Shown here piece by piece: positions 35,086-42,113 of a stretch of DNA of 64,000 nucleotides (position 1 is the first letter of the stretch; each line of letters begins with the position of its first letter). The notes beneath the pieces are model-generated. The model had not been told where the DNA came from, searched no databases, and saw only the letters and a list, made by a program, of their open reading frames with translations. Origin of the DNA: CAG-791 sp045130475 (GTDB lineage: Bacteria > Bacillota > Clostridia > Lachnospirales > Lachnospiraceae); contig JBGUPU010000025.1 in NCBI GenBank assembly GCA_045130475.1, forward strand, positions 1-64,000. The letters are read 5' to 3'. Made by a program: the position numbers and the translations under genes.

Positions 35086-35817
35086 TTACCTTCGGTCGCT
35101 CTGGCGCATACGTTTTTCCAGAATGCCCAGGAGTTTTGTCAGGATCATGACGACGACAAGGTACATGATCGCGATGCCGATGTAAGGCATGAAGGCCTGA
35201 TAGGTTTTGGCCTGGATCTGCTGAGCGGCCTTGGTGAGGTCGGTCAGTCCGATGACCGTGACGAGGGAAGTATCCTTGAACAGGGTGATCAGCTCATTGC
35301 CGAGGGCGGGAAGGATGTTCTTGATCGCCTGAGGAATGATGATATCCTTCATGACAGTGATATAGTCCATACCCAGGCTTCGGCCGGCCTCCATCTGTCC
35401 GGGATCGATGGACATGATGCCGCTTCGGATGATCTCGGCCGTGTAGGCTCCGGAGTTGATGCCCAGGGACAGGATCGCGACGCCCACGAGATTGCGGCTG
35501 GTTTTGAAGACAACGAAGCCCATGATCAGGAGCTGTACCATCATAGGTGTGCCTCGGATGATGGTCGTATAGGCCTTGCATATGTTGTTGAGCACGTTCA
35601 GAAGGAAGTTTCTTTCACTTCCTTTCTGCTGATCATGCAGTGTACGAATGATCGCGACAAGGATTCCGAGTATAATACCGATGCAGAGCGCGCCTAATGT
35701 GACCAGAAATGAAATCTTGATGCCGTCCAGGTAGCGCTGCCATCTGTCAGCTTCGATAAAACTCTGATGAAACTGGGCTCCCAGGTCCTCAAAAAGTGTT
35801 CCCACAATGTCCTCCAT
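35086..35817 (-). CDS. Polar amino-acid ABC importer, permease
   Basis: 243 residues, about five membrane helices, with the HisM-type EAA loop GAYTAEIIRSGIMSIDPGQMEAGRSLGM near residue 125-152. The same operon as the binding protein upstream (after 248 nt with two hairpins) and the ATPase downstream (98 nt). It forms the homodimeric channel. The exact amino acid is not predictable from these motifs. Confidence 0.93.
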   Translation of the reverse strand: MEDIVGTLFEDLGAQFHQSFIEADRWQRYLDGIKISFLVTLGALCIGIILGILVAIIRTLHDQQKGSERNFLLNVLNNICKAYTTIIRGTPMMVQLLIMGFVVFKTSRNLVGVAILSLGINSGAYTAEIIRSGIMSIDPGQMEAGRSLGMDYITVMKDIIIPQAIKNILPALGNELITLFKDTSLVTVIGLTDLTKAAQQIQAKTYQAFMPYIGIAIMYLVVVMILTKLLGILEKRMRQSDRR

Positions 35818-35859
35818 ATTTCGATATTCCGGAGCGTCCTGGTCAATTGAAGCGGTAGC

Positions 35860-35921
35860 ACAGATAGGAAAACCCTCAAGTGTAACTGCTGCTGTGACAG
35901 TTTGAAGGCTTTCCTATCTGT
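35860..35921 (-). promoter_or_regulatory. Intercistronic hairpin before the permease
   Basis: ACAGATAGGAAAACC (35860-35874) pairs with GGCTTTCCTATCTGT (35907-35921), nearly perfect over 15 bp. It lies in the message between the binding-protein and permease genes. Confidence 0.6.
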
Positions 35922-35937
35922 GTTACAGATGAAAAGA

Positions 35938-35970
35938 GGGAAACCGGAGGCGCTCCGTCACCGGTTTCCC
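35938..35970 (-). terminator. Partial terminator after the binding-protein gene
   Basis: GGGAAACCGG (35938-35947) pairs with CCGGTTTCCC (35961-35970). Read in the reverse direction it is followed by TCTTTTC, a weak U-run, so it probably lets part of the transcription through to the permease and ATPase. Confidence 0.65.
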
Positions 35971-36065
35971 CGCTTATTTCTTTCTATACATCCGTTTCTG
36001 TAATTCCCGCAGAATGCAGAGCTGCCTTCCGGGAATACAGTGTGGATGCCGTCAGTACCTGCAGA

Positions 36066-36992
36066 TTATTCGCCTGCGTTGATGTACTTGCCGACGATGG
36101 ATTCGACAGTGCCGTCTGCAATGAGCTCGTTCAGAGCATTGTTGACTGCTTCGCAAAGAGCAGGATTGTCCTTGGAGATGCCGATGGCATAATTCTCAAC
36201 GATATACTCGGTATCAAGGATCTTCAGGCCTTCGTTGACGGCGACGAACTGCTTGGCGGGCTCGTTGTCGATAACGACTGCATCGACCTTGCCGGCCTTG
36301 AGGGCTTCGATAGCCATTGCGCCGTTGGTGTAGGATGTGACGTGATCTTCGCCGTAGCCGCCGTTCTCAACGGTATCAGAGCAGTAGATGTAGCCGGTGG
36401 TGCCGTCCTGGCAGCCGATCATCTTGTCATTTGCCAGATCATCAACAGTTGCGATGTCGGAATCTTCGGGAACGATGACGACCTGGACACCGGTTGCATA
36501 GGAATCGGTGAAGTCGACGTTCTGCTTGCGCTCCTCGGTAACAGTAAGGCCTGCCATAGCCATGTCAGCCTTGCCGCTCTGGACGGAAGTAATGACGGAA
36601 CCGAACTCCATGTCGTCGATGACGAGCTTGAGTCCGAGCTTCTCAGCAATCTTGGCTGCAACTTCTACATCAATTCCTTCAAAGTGGACGCTTCCGGCTG
36701 CATCGGTTGCATAGCCCTCGCCGTCAGAGGTCATTTCATAGGGCGGGAAAGCGGCATTGGTAGCCATGTGAAGCTCGCCTTCGGAAACAGTGGTGATCGC
36801 TGCTGCTGTCTCAGCGGCTGCGTCAGTTGCTGCCTCGGCTGCGTCAGTCTCAGCCTCAGTCTCTTCAGTGACAGTCTCGGTCTCGGCGGGGGCTGCATCT
36901 TCCTTGGTGGAGCTTGCGGAACCGGAACCGCCGCAGGCTGCCAGGGACAGAGCCATCATGCCTGCCAGTAAAATAGCTGCAAACTTTTTCAT
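36066..36992 (-). CDS. Polar amino-acid ABC importer, binding lipoprotein
   Basis: 308 residues. A lipoprotein signal MKKFAAILLAGMMALSLAAC (lipobox LAAC near residue 20), a linker rich in Ala, Glu and Thr, and a SBP family 3 domain: MATNAAFPPYEM, HFEGIDVEVAAKIAEKLGL, DMAMAGLTVTEERKQNVDFT, and VVIDNEPAKQFV. It is anchored outside and hands amino acids to the permease. ATG 36992 is used because the lipoprotein signal starts there and AGGAGG precedes it. Confidence 0.95.
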   Translation of the reverse strand: MKKFAAILLAGMMALSLAACGGSGSASSTKEDAAPAETETVTEETEAETDAAEAATDAAAETAAAITTVSEGELHMATNAAFPPYEMTSDGEGYATDAAGSVHFEGIDVEVAAKIAEKLGLKLVIDDMEFGSVITSVQSGKADMAMAGLTVTEERKQNVDFTDSYATGVQVVIVPEDSDIATVDDLANDKMIGCQDGTTGYIYCSDTVENGGYGEDHVTSYTNGAMAIEALKAGKVDAVVIDNEPAKQFVAVNEGLKILDTEYIVENYAIGISKDNPALCEAVNNALNELIADGTVESIVGKYINAGE

Positions 36993-37201
36993 AACTTTTT
37001 TCCTCCTCATTCTTAGGTCAGTCCATGTGCAAAGACAATAATATGTATAATGAATGTATATTATTAACTTATGTTCTAACATCGTCCCGGATCCCGGCAT
37101 AGGGCCCGTGGGATCTTCCCGCAGATTTCCCTGGATTTCTCAGTCGAAACAGACTTTTACCGGAAAAGGGACTTTGTATTGCTGCAGTGCCATGCATTGA
37201 C

Positions 37202-37263
37202 CTGAATAAAAATAAATTGAATTTGTATATGTTGATATACAAAACAGTATTTATTATATTCAG
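37202..37263. repeat. 62-bp AT-rich coaxial palindrome
   Basis: Three nested inverted pairs share one centre: CTGAATA/TATTCAG (37202-37208, 37257-37263), ATAAAT/ATTTAT (37212-37217, 37249-37254), and TTTGTATAT/ATATACAAA (37222-37230, 37235-37243). It lacks a flanking T-run, so it is not an obvious terminator; an operator or cruciform site is possible. Confidence 0.75.
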
Positions 37264-37290
37264 TTTGGCGGTCGTCTGCAACTGATTTCT

Positions 37291-37319
37291 GTGACAGTTT
37301 TATTAAAATACATTATGAC
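37291..37319 (+). promoter_or_regulatory. Possible promoter for the SEC-C gene
   Basis: GTGACA (37291-37296), 17-nt spacer and TATGAC (37314-37319), with 4 of 6 bases matching in the -10. Confidence 0.35.
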
Positions 37320-37459
37320 CGATGGACAAAGGCGCCTCAAAATGATAAGGTATAAACGTTTGCGAGACTTTGACCGGCAGAGCCGTGTGATTCTTGCAAT
37401 TATTGATCATTAATAAGGAAATCATTTCTTTAGAAAAGGAAATACGTGACGATGTGTTT

Positions 37460-37482
37460 TCCGCAGTGCTGTTCTGCGGAAG
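37460..37482 (+). promoter_or_regulatory. Hairpin just before the SEC-C ribosome site
   Basis: TTCCGCA (37460-37466) pairs with TGCGGAA (37476-37482) and runs into the AAGGAAAGG Shine-Dalgarno region. Confidence 0.4.
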
Positions 37483-37500
37483 GAAAGGCGGTTTATAACT

Positions 37501-38025
37501 ATGAGCTTACTCAAGCAGTGGCGCGATCAGGCGTATGATGAATCTGCAAATAAGGGCGACCTGCAGAGATTGTGGGCAGACTATTTTGAAAAAGAAAAAA
37601 ATGTCTATTCCGAACTGCTCAAGAAACCCGAAGAGGAAGTCAAGGGCACAGTAAAGGAACTTGCAGACAAGTTCAACCTCGACCTGATGACAATGGTCGG
37701 ATTTCTGGACGGGATCAATGATTCCCTGAAGACTCCCAATCCCATCGAGGAAATGGATGAAGACACAGTCGTAAGTCTTGACTTCGACAATGAAAAACTT
37801 TTCAAGAACATGGTTGCCGCCGGCGCGGAGTGGCTGTACGGCCTTCCCGAGTGGAACGAGATCTACGACGAAGAGACCCAGAAGCGCCTCTACCATGAGC
37901 AGAAACAGTCCGGCACTGTCAAGAAGGGCAAGAAGATCTATCCCAACGACCCCTGCCCCTGCGGTTCCGGCAAGAAGTATAAAAAGTGCCACGGCAGAAA
38001 CGGCGCAAACCGCTTCGAGGGCTGA
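37501..38025 (+). CDS. SEC-C motif protein
   Basis: 174 residues. A mainly helical domain with many acidic and Leu residues, then a C-terminal SEC-C zinc motif DPCPCGSGKKYKKCHG near residue 150-165. SEC-C modules bind zinc and often mediate contact with ribosomes or SecB. The N-terminal part belongs to a clostridial helical family without known function. The ribosome site AAGGAAAGG is 12 nt before ATG 37501. Confidence 0.85.
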   Translation: MSLLKQWRDQAYDESANKGDLQRLWADYFEKEKNVYSELLKKPEEEVKGTVKELADKFNLDLMTMVGFLDGINDSLKTPNPIEEMDEDTVVSLDFDNEKLFKNMVAAGAEWLYGLPEWNEIYDEETQKRLYHEQKQSGTVKKGKKIYPNDPCPCGSGKKYKKCHGRNGANRFEG

Positions 38026-38073
38026 TGATCTGAGGGGAAGCGTCCACTGGATTTTATGAAAATGAAGATAGAA

Positions 38074-38112
38074 AGAGGAGTGCTGCAAACCTTGCGGCAC
38101 TCCTCTTTTTTG
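38074..38112 (+). terminator. Intrinsic terminator after the SEC-C gene
   Basis: AGAGGAGTGCTGCAA pairs with TTGCGGCACTCCTCT, followed by TTTTTT. Confidence 0.88.
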
Positions 38113-38158
38113 ACAATGTTCTGTTTTAAAGGCCTGAGTTTGACCGGTATGATCCGGA

Positions 38159-38965
38159 TCAGCAGCTTCTGCCGCCGCCTCCGCAGCAGAAGATATTGCA
38201 GAGGGCGTTTATGCAGAGATAGGTCGCGCAGATCCTCATGCACTGGCCGCCCGCCGTGACGGGGCTTCCATAGGACTGCTGCCTGGAAGAGTACCACTTG
38301 CTGCCGGACTGCAGCTGCTGGAGCATGTTCTGATAAATCTGGTTGTCCGGCTCCATCGAGGCAGCACGCTGGGCGTGTTCGAGCGCGACGGCGTCGTTGC
38401 CTATGCCGCTGTTGGCAGCTGCGCTGTAGTAATACCACTGGGCGCTCCGTCCCTCCATAGCGTCGAGGACATTGAGCGCCTCCTGGAACATGCCATGGTT
38501 GATATAGCTCGCCGCCGCGCGGAGATGGATCGCCTCCTCGCTGTTATCCTGCTGATAGGCACCCTGGGTACCGAATCCGTAGGCGCCGAAGAATTCGTTC
38601 CAGAAGTCCGAGAAATCCTGGAAATTTCCATAATAGGTATAGGTCGTGCCGTCTTCATCCTGCCAGGTCTGACCGGATCCCTGCTGGGAACCATAGGGGC
38701 TGCCGGCACCCGGGCGCGGGCTTCCCTGGGGTCTTCCGTACCCCGAAGTTCCATAACCCGAACTGGAATAAGGATGCTGGCGCTCGTACATGACCTGCTG
38801 GTAGGCCTGCTGTACGAGTTTGAACATCTCTTCAGCCTTATCCTTGTCGGGATTGTTGATATTGGCGTCGGGATGATATTTGCGGCTCAGCTGGCGGTAT
38901 GCCTTTTTGACTTCATCGTCTGTTGCGTCCCGGGATATCCCCAGAACCTTGTATGGATCTGACAT
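38159..38965 (-). CDS. J-domain protein with Cys-rich tail
   Basis: 268 residues. A J domain (residues 1-70: DPYKVLGISRDAT, RKYHPDAN with the HPD triad), a Gly/Ser/Tyr/Gln-rich linker, a TPR-like helical part (HLRAAASYINHGMFQEAL and EHAQRAASMEPDNQIY), and a tail rich in Cys and Gly (CATYLCINALCNIFCC). It may recruit DnaK. Its gene is the last of three on the reverse strand and is 4 nt from the DUF5685 gene, suggesting a joint function. Confidence 0.85.
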   Translation of the reverse strand: MSDPYKVLGISRDATDDEVKKAYRQLSRKYHPDANINNPDKDKAEEMFKLVQQAYQQVMYERQHPYSSSGYGTSGYGRPQGSPRPGAGSPYGSQQGSGQTWQDEDGTTYTYYGNFQDFSDFWNEFFGAYGFGTQGAYQQDNSEEAIHLRAAASYINHGMFQEALNVLDAMEGRSAQWYYYSAAANSGIGNDAVALEHAQRAASMEPDNQIYQNMLQQLQSGSKWYSSRQQSYGSPVTAGGQCMRICATYLCINALCNIFCCGGGGRSC

Positions 38966-38969
38966 AGTA

Positions 38970-39980
38970 TTACAATCTTTCTCTTATTTCCGGATTGTCC
39001 GGATCATCGGCCGGATCCGTGCTTTCCGTGTTCTCCTTTTTCTGCTCCGGTAGGGCTGCAGCAGTATTGTTGCCGCTGTCTGTTTCTGCGGAAGCAGTGC
39101 CGGTGCGCCGGGCATAAATCTCTTCAAACCTGGTCCAGACACCTGCATAAAGTATATTCCGAAGTATATCAATATTTTCTACAATGGGCAATATCTCAAA
39201 TGCGCGTGTGCAGGAGGCCATCAACATAGTAAGAAGGGCGCGTACATAGGCGTCGAAATCGGCGCCCTCCTTCTGCATGCGTTTACGTACTGGGAGGAGA
39301 GGATTGAAGCTTCCGTATTCCTCATCATCTTCCAGATCATCGTAGGCGTCCAGCAGATAGATGAATTTGCCGAGGTAAAAGCCCATCTGCCTGAGAGGCT
39401 GTTCCCATTCGTCATGCCGGCAGGCGAAGAGTTCCGCCATGAGTTCGCCGAAACAGGCACCGGCCTGGTCGGGATTTACTTCCCCGGGACACGGGGACTG
39501 TGCAGGATCATTACTTTGGCCACCCCCCTGTTTTTCCAAATTATGGAGGCGGCCGAGACAATCTGCAATGACTTGTGCTTTTTCGGGGTGACGCTCTCTG
39601 GCCTTGCTGAAGGCGCCGTGCAGAAGGCCGGACATGACGAGTCCGCGGATCTGCTGCTCATCCTCCCAGTTGTCGCGCATGGAATACCAGGAGAGAAGGA
39701 TGGTGAGATCGGCCGCGTACTGTGTGTACCTGTTGCGCCGCTTGGGGCGCCTGCTTAGGGGATGTACGATACAGGAGCTCTGTAGGTACTGCTCATCTTC
39801 AGGCTCGTACAGACTGGTCAGCAGAAGACCCAGAAAAGAGGTGTCATAATTTAGTGTGAGCTGGCCGAATCTGCCGTACGATTCGTGCAGATCCTCACAG
39901 AGCCCACAATAATAGCTGCGGTACAGGTCAACCTCCCGCACTCGCAGCTCCGGTTCATTGATCACTACATATCCAAACAT
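38970..39980 (-). CDS. DUF5685 protein
   Basis: 336 residues. MFGYVVINEPELRVRE at the start, YYCGLCEDLHESYG near residue 25, LDAYDDLEDDEEYGSFNPL near 215, and many Cys near the N-terminus. It is an all-helical domain; the LDAYDDLEDD sequence resembles an isoprenoid-synthase metal motif, but that relation is inference. Members tend to lie near a J-domain gene, as here. The C-terminal 40 residues are Thr/Glu/Asp-rich and disordered. Confidence 0.75.
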   Translation of the reverse strand: MFGYVVINEPELRVREVDLYRSYYCGLCEDLHESYGRFGQLTLNYDTSFLGLLLTSLYEPEDEQYLQSSCIVHPLSRRPKRRNRYTQYAADLTILLSWYSMRDNWEDEQQIRGLVMSGLLHGAFSKARERHPEKAQVIADCLGRLHNLEKQGGGQSNDPAQSPCPGEVNPDQAGACFGELMAELFACRHDEWEQPLRQMGFYLGKFIYLLDAYDDLEDDEEYGSFNPLLPVRKRMQKEGADFDAYVRALLTMLMASCTRAFEILPIVENIDILRNILYAGVWTRFEEIYARRTGTASAETDSGNNTAAALPEQKKENTESTDPADDPDNPEIRERL

Positions 39981-40007
39981 AAAATCTGCTTTGCTTTTGA
40001 AATCCGA

Positions 40008-40448
40008 TCAGCTTTGTTCCATAAATTCTGTGCCGCATTTGGGGCAGCGCACCACGATCCTGCCTTTTCCGCGGGGGATGCGGATCTTCTGCCTGCACTG
40101 CGGGCATTTATAAATATTATATTCGATCCTCTGTCCCGAACTGTGCCCTGACTTTCCGAAAAAGGAGGAAATCTTCTGCTTCAAAGAGAGAAACTTCTGA
40201 TTTTCGGCATAGCGCCTGGGAATGTTGCGGGAAAAAGTACGGAAATAAATGACGAAGAGCAGTACAGTATAGATGATACCCGAAATACGCACAAAAAACT
40301 GTACTCCGGGAAAAGCCAGAAAAGCATTGGCAATCATGTCCAGTACAATGAGAACGATCACCACCAGTGACAGAAAACGGGAGAGCTGGTCTGTGCCATA
40401 TCTGCCCTGCATTAATACTGCAAATCGATAACGAAGATTTTTTAACAT
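40008..40448 (-). CDS. Zinc-ribbon membrane protein
   Basis: 146 residues. Two membrane helices (about residues 25-70, VVIVLIVLDMIANAFLAF and ISGIIYTVLLFVIYF), a basic loop, and a C-terminal zinc ribbon with YKCPQCRQ and VRCPKCGTEF. Its C-terminal half resembles the zinc-binding cap of clostridial hypothetical proteins. It is the first gene of the trio with DUF5685 and the J-domain protein. Confidence 0.8.
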   Translation of the reverse strand: MLKNLRYRFAVLMQGRYGTDQLSRFLSLVVIVLIVLDMIANAFLAFPGVQFFVRISGIIYTVLLFVIYFRTFSRNIPRRYAENQKFLSLKQKISSFFGKSGHSSGQRIEYNIYKCPQCRQKIRIPRGKGRIVVRCPKCGTEFMEQS

Positions 40449-40592
40449 AGTATTACCGGTCCTGTTTCAGATAGACGGGGTTTCCACATAAATTTTAGGG
40501 TATTATGTGTCAAATACAATGAACACAATCCAAAAAATCATTAAAAAATGATAAAACCGGTCGGGAAAAGCTCTTTTCAAAGGAAAAGGATA

Positions 40593-40898
40593 CTAAAAGA
40601 TAAAACCTGTCAGGAATACAGTCACGCAGCAGCTGATGGCGACCACAAACAGATCACCGTTGATCCAGGCAACGATCAGACCGACGGCGAGCGCCGCTGC
40701 ACCGGACCAGATATTGTCCGTCGCAGTAATGATGGCGGGAAAGGTCATTACGGCCAGTGTCACATAGGGCACGTAATAAAGGAAAGAACGGATGAACCGG
40801 TTGGTAATCGGCTTTCTGAGAAAGAGAAGGGGGAGAAGGCGGATCATGTAGACGGTCAGGCACATGATCAGCAGGGAAATATAAATATTGTCAGTCAT
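40593..40898 (-). CDS. azlD: AzlD family exporter, small subunit (second copy)
   Basis: 101 residues, with YMIRLLPLLFLRKPITNRFIR and YYVPYVTLAVMTFPAI motifs of AzlD and four hydrophobic segments. It pairs with the AzlC gene immediately upstream on the reverse strand. The start at 40898 follows GAGG; a start 11 codons upstream is less likely. The 4269 copy is much diverged in sequence, so the pair is probably not a recent duplication. Confidence 0.85.
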   Translation of the reverse strand: MTDNIYISLLIMCLTVYMIRLLPLLFLRKPITNRFIRSFLYYVPYVTLAVMTFPAIITATDNIWSGAAALAVGLIVAWINGDLFVVAISCCVTVFLTGFIF

Positions 40899-40949
40899 GG
40901 ATGAAACCTCATACCTGTCGTTATCATTCACAGAAGAAGAGCAGGGGAT

Positions 40950-41762
40950 TTACACACCGCTTTCGGAGGGCTGTGCCTCCTCCGCGGGTTCTTCGTCAAC
41001 GGGCTTGAGAAAAGCTGCGGCTGCTGCCAGCAGAATAGTCAGTATGATGACCTTAAAGCCGGAGGAGATCCCCTTTGTGAGGGGAAGGATGCTGAAAATC
41101 CAGCTTACAGCCATCGCTGCCGCCACCAGGCCTCCGATAAAGCGGTTCTTCTTTGCAGGCGGAATGATGATTGCCAGGAACATGCCGTAAAGGGAGACAC
41201 TCAGTGCATTGACAGCTGCAGCCGGCAGGATGTTGCCTACCAGGACTCCCATGACAGTTCCGCCGGACCAGCCGGCGACCGAAATAAAGGTGATCGCATA
41301 ACTGTAGAAAGGCTCCAGATAACCCGGCACAGCACTGGAGAGACCGAAGATCTCATCCGTGATGCAGTAGGCGACACCGAACCGGTGGATGGTCGGAAGT
41401 GTACTCTTGAGTTTCTGCGAGAGCGAGCAGCTCATGAGGAAATACCGCAGATTGACAATGACACAGGTGGAGATCATCTCAATGACGCCTGCGTGGGATT
41501 CGATCAGCATCAGGGCGGCAAACTCACCCGCGGACGCCACCATGCCGGTGGACATCAGGAAGGACTGAAAAGCGGACAGTCCGATCCGCCTGGCTTCGAT
41601 TCCCAGTGCAAAGGCAACTGCAAAATAGCCCATACAGATCGGGAAACCGTCCCGGAGTCCTCTGAGGATCCAGCCTCGTCTGGAGCAGGGATAACTGCTT
41701 CCCGCTGCGGAGACAGCATTTTTTTCATTTGAATGATTGTTTTCCATAAGTAATGTATCCAT
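40950..41762 (-). CDS. azlC: AzlC family exporter, large subunit (second copy)
   Basis: 270 residues. AzlC core GLRDGFPICMGYFAVAFALGIEARRIG near residue 35, FQSFLMSTGMVASAGEFAALM near 65, LRYFLMSCSLSQKL near 105 and ITDEIFGLS. An extra Cys/Ser-rich N-terminal stretch and an acidic C-terminal tail (EEPAEEAQPSE) are unlike the first copy. The start is ambiguous among TTG 41768, ATG 41762 and ATG 41747, none with a strong ribosome site. Confidence 0.88.
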   Translation of the reverse strand: MDTLLMENNHSNEKNAVSAAGSSYPCSRRGWILRGLRDGFPICMGYFAVAFALGIEARRIGLSAFQSFLMSTGMVASAGEFAALMLIESHAGVIEMISTCVIVNLRYFLMSCSLSQKLKSTLPTIHRFGVAYCITDEIFGLSSAVPGYLEPFYSYAITFISVAGWSGGTVMGVLVGNILPAAAVNALSVSLYGMFLAIIIPPAKKNRFIGGLVAAAMAVSWIFSILPLTKGISSGFKVIILTILLAAAAAFLKPVDEEPAEEAQPSESGV

Positions 41763-41888
41763 TTTCAATGATTTATGGTAAAATAACTAACTGTTCGGCA
41801 TCGGGCGTCAGGATTTTGAGACTGTACGCCTGTTTTTGCTGACAGAACTGTACCATTATAACACAATGAATCCAAAGGGGGAAAAGAA

Positions 41889-42062
41889 ATGTTGCCGAAA
41901 GATCCTCATATGCTGGCAAGTTTTCTGAATCTGAAGCTCCGTGATTTTTATCCGTCGCTGGATGCGCTGTGCGATGACCTGGGCGTTGACAAACAGGAGA
42001 TCGTACAGAAGCTCGAGGCGGAGGAGTATTCCTACGATCCCGAGCGCAATCAGTTCGTTTAA
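41889..42062 (+). CDS. DUF4250 small protein
   Basis: 57 residues: MLPKDPHMLASFLNLKLRDF, then YPSLDALCDDLGVDKQEIV and EEYSYDPERNQFV. It matches the small DUF4250 family, whose members are found in clostridia with no known function. GGGGGAAAAG lies 4 nt before ATG 41889. It stands directly ahead of valS in the same direction, possibly on the same transcript. Confidence 0.85.
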   Translation: MLPKDPHMLASFLNLKLRDFYPSLDALCDDLGVDKQEIVQKLEAEEYSYDPERNQFV

Positions 42063-42113
42063 ATCATAAATTTTAAGAAGAAAGTACATCATTTTATAAG
42101 GAGAGTTTTTCAT

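Larger units (their letters stand above)
36993..37500. other. Divergent intergenic region, 508 nt
   Basis: It separates the reverse ABC operon from the forward SEC-C gene. It contains a 62-bp coaxial palindrome (37202-37263), a plausible forward promoter (37291-37319) and a hairpin near the SEC-C ribosome site (37460-37482). No coding frame is convincing. Confidence 0.6.
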
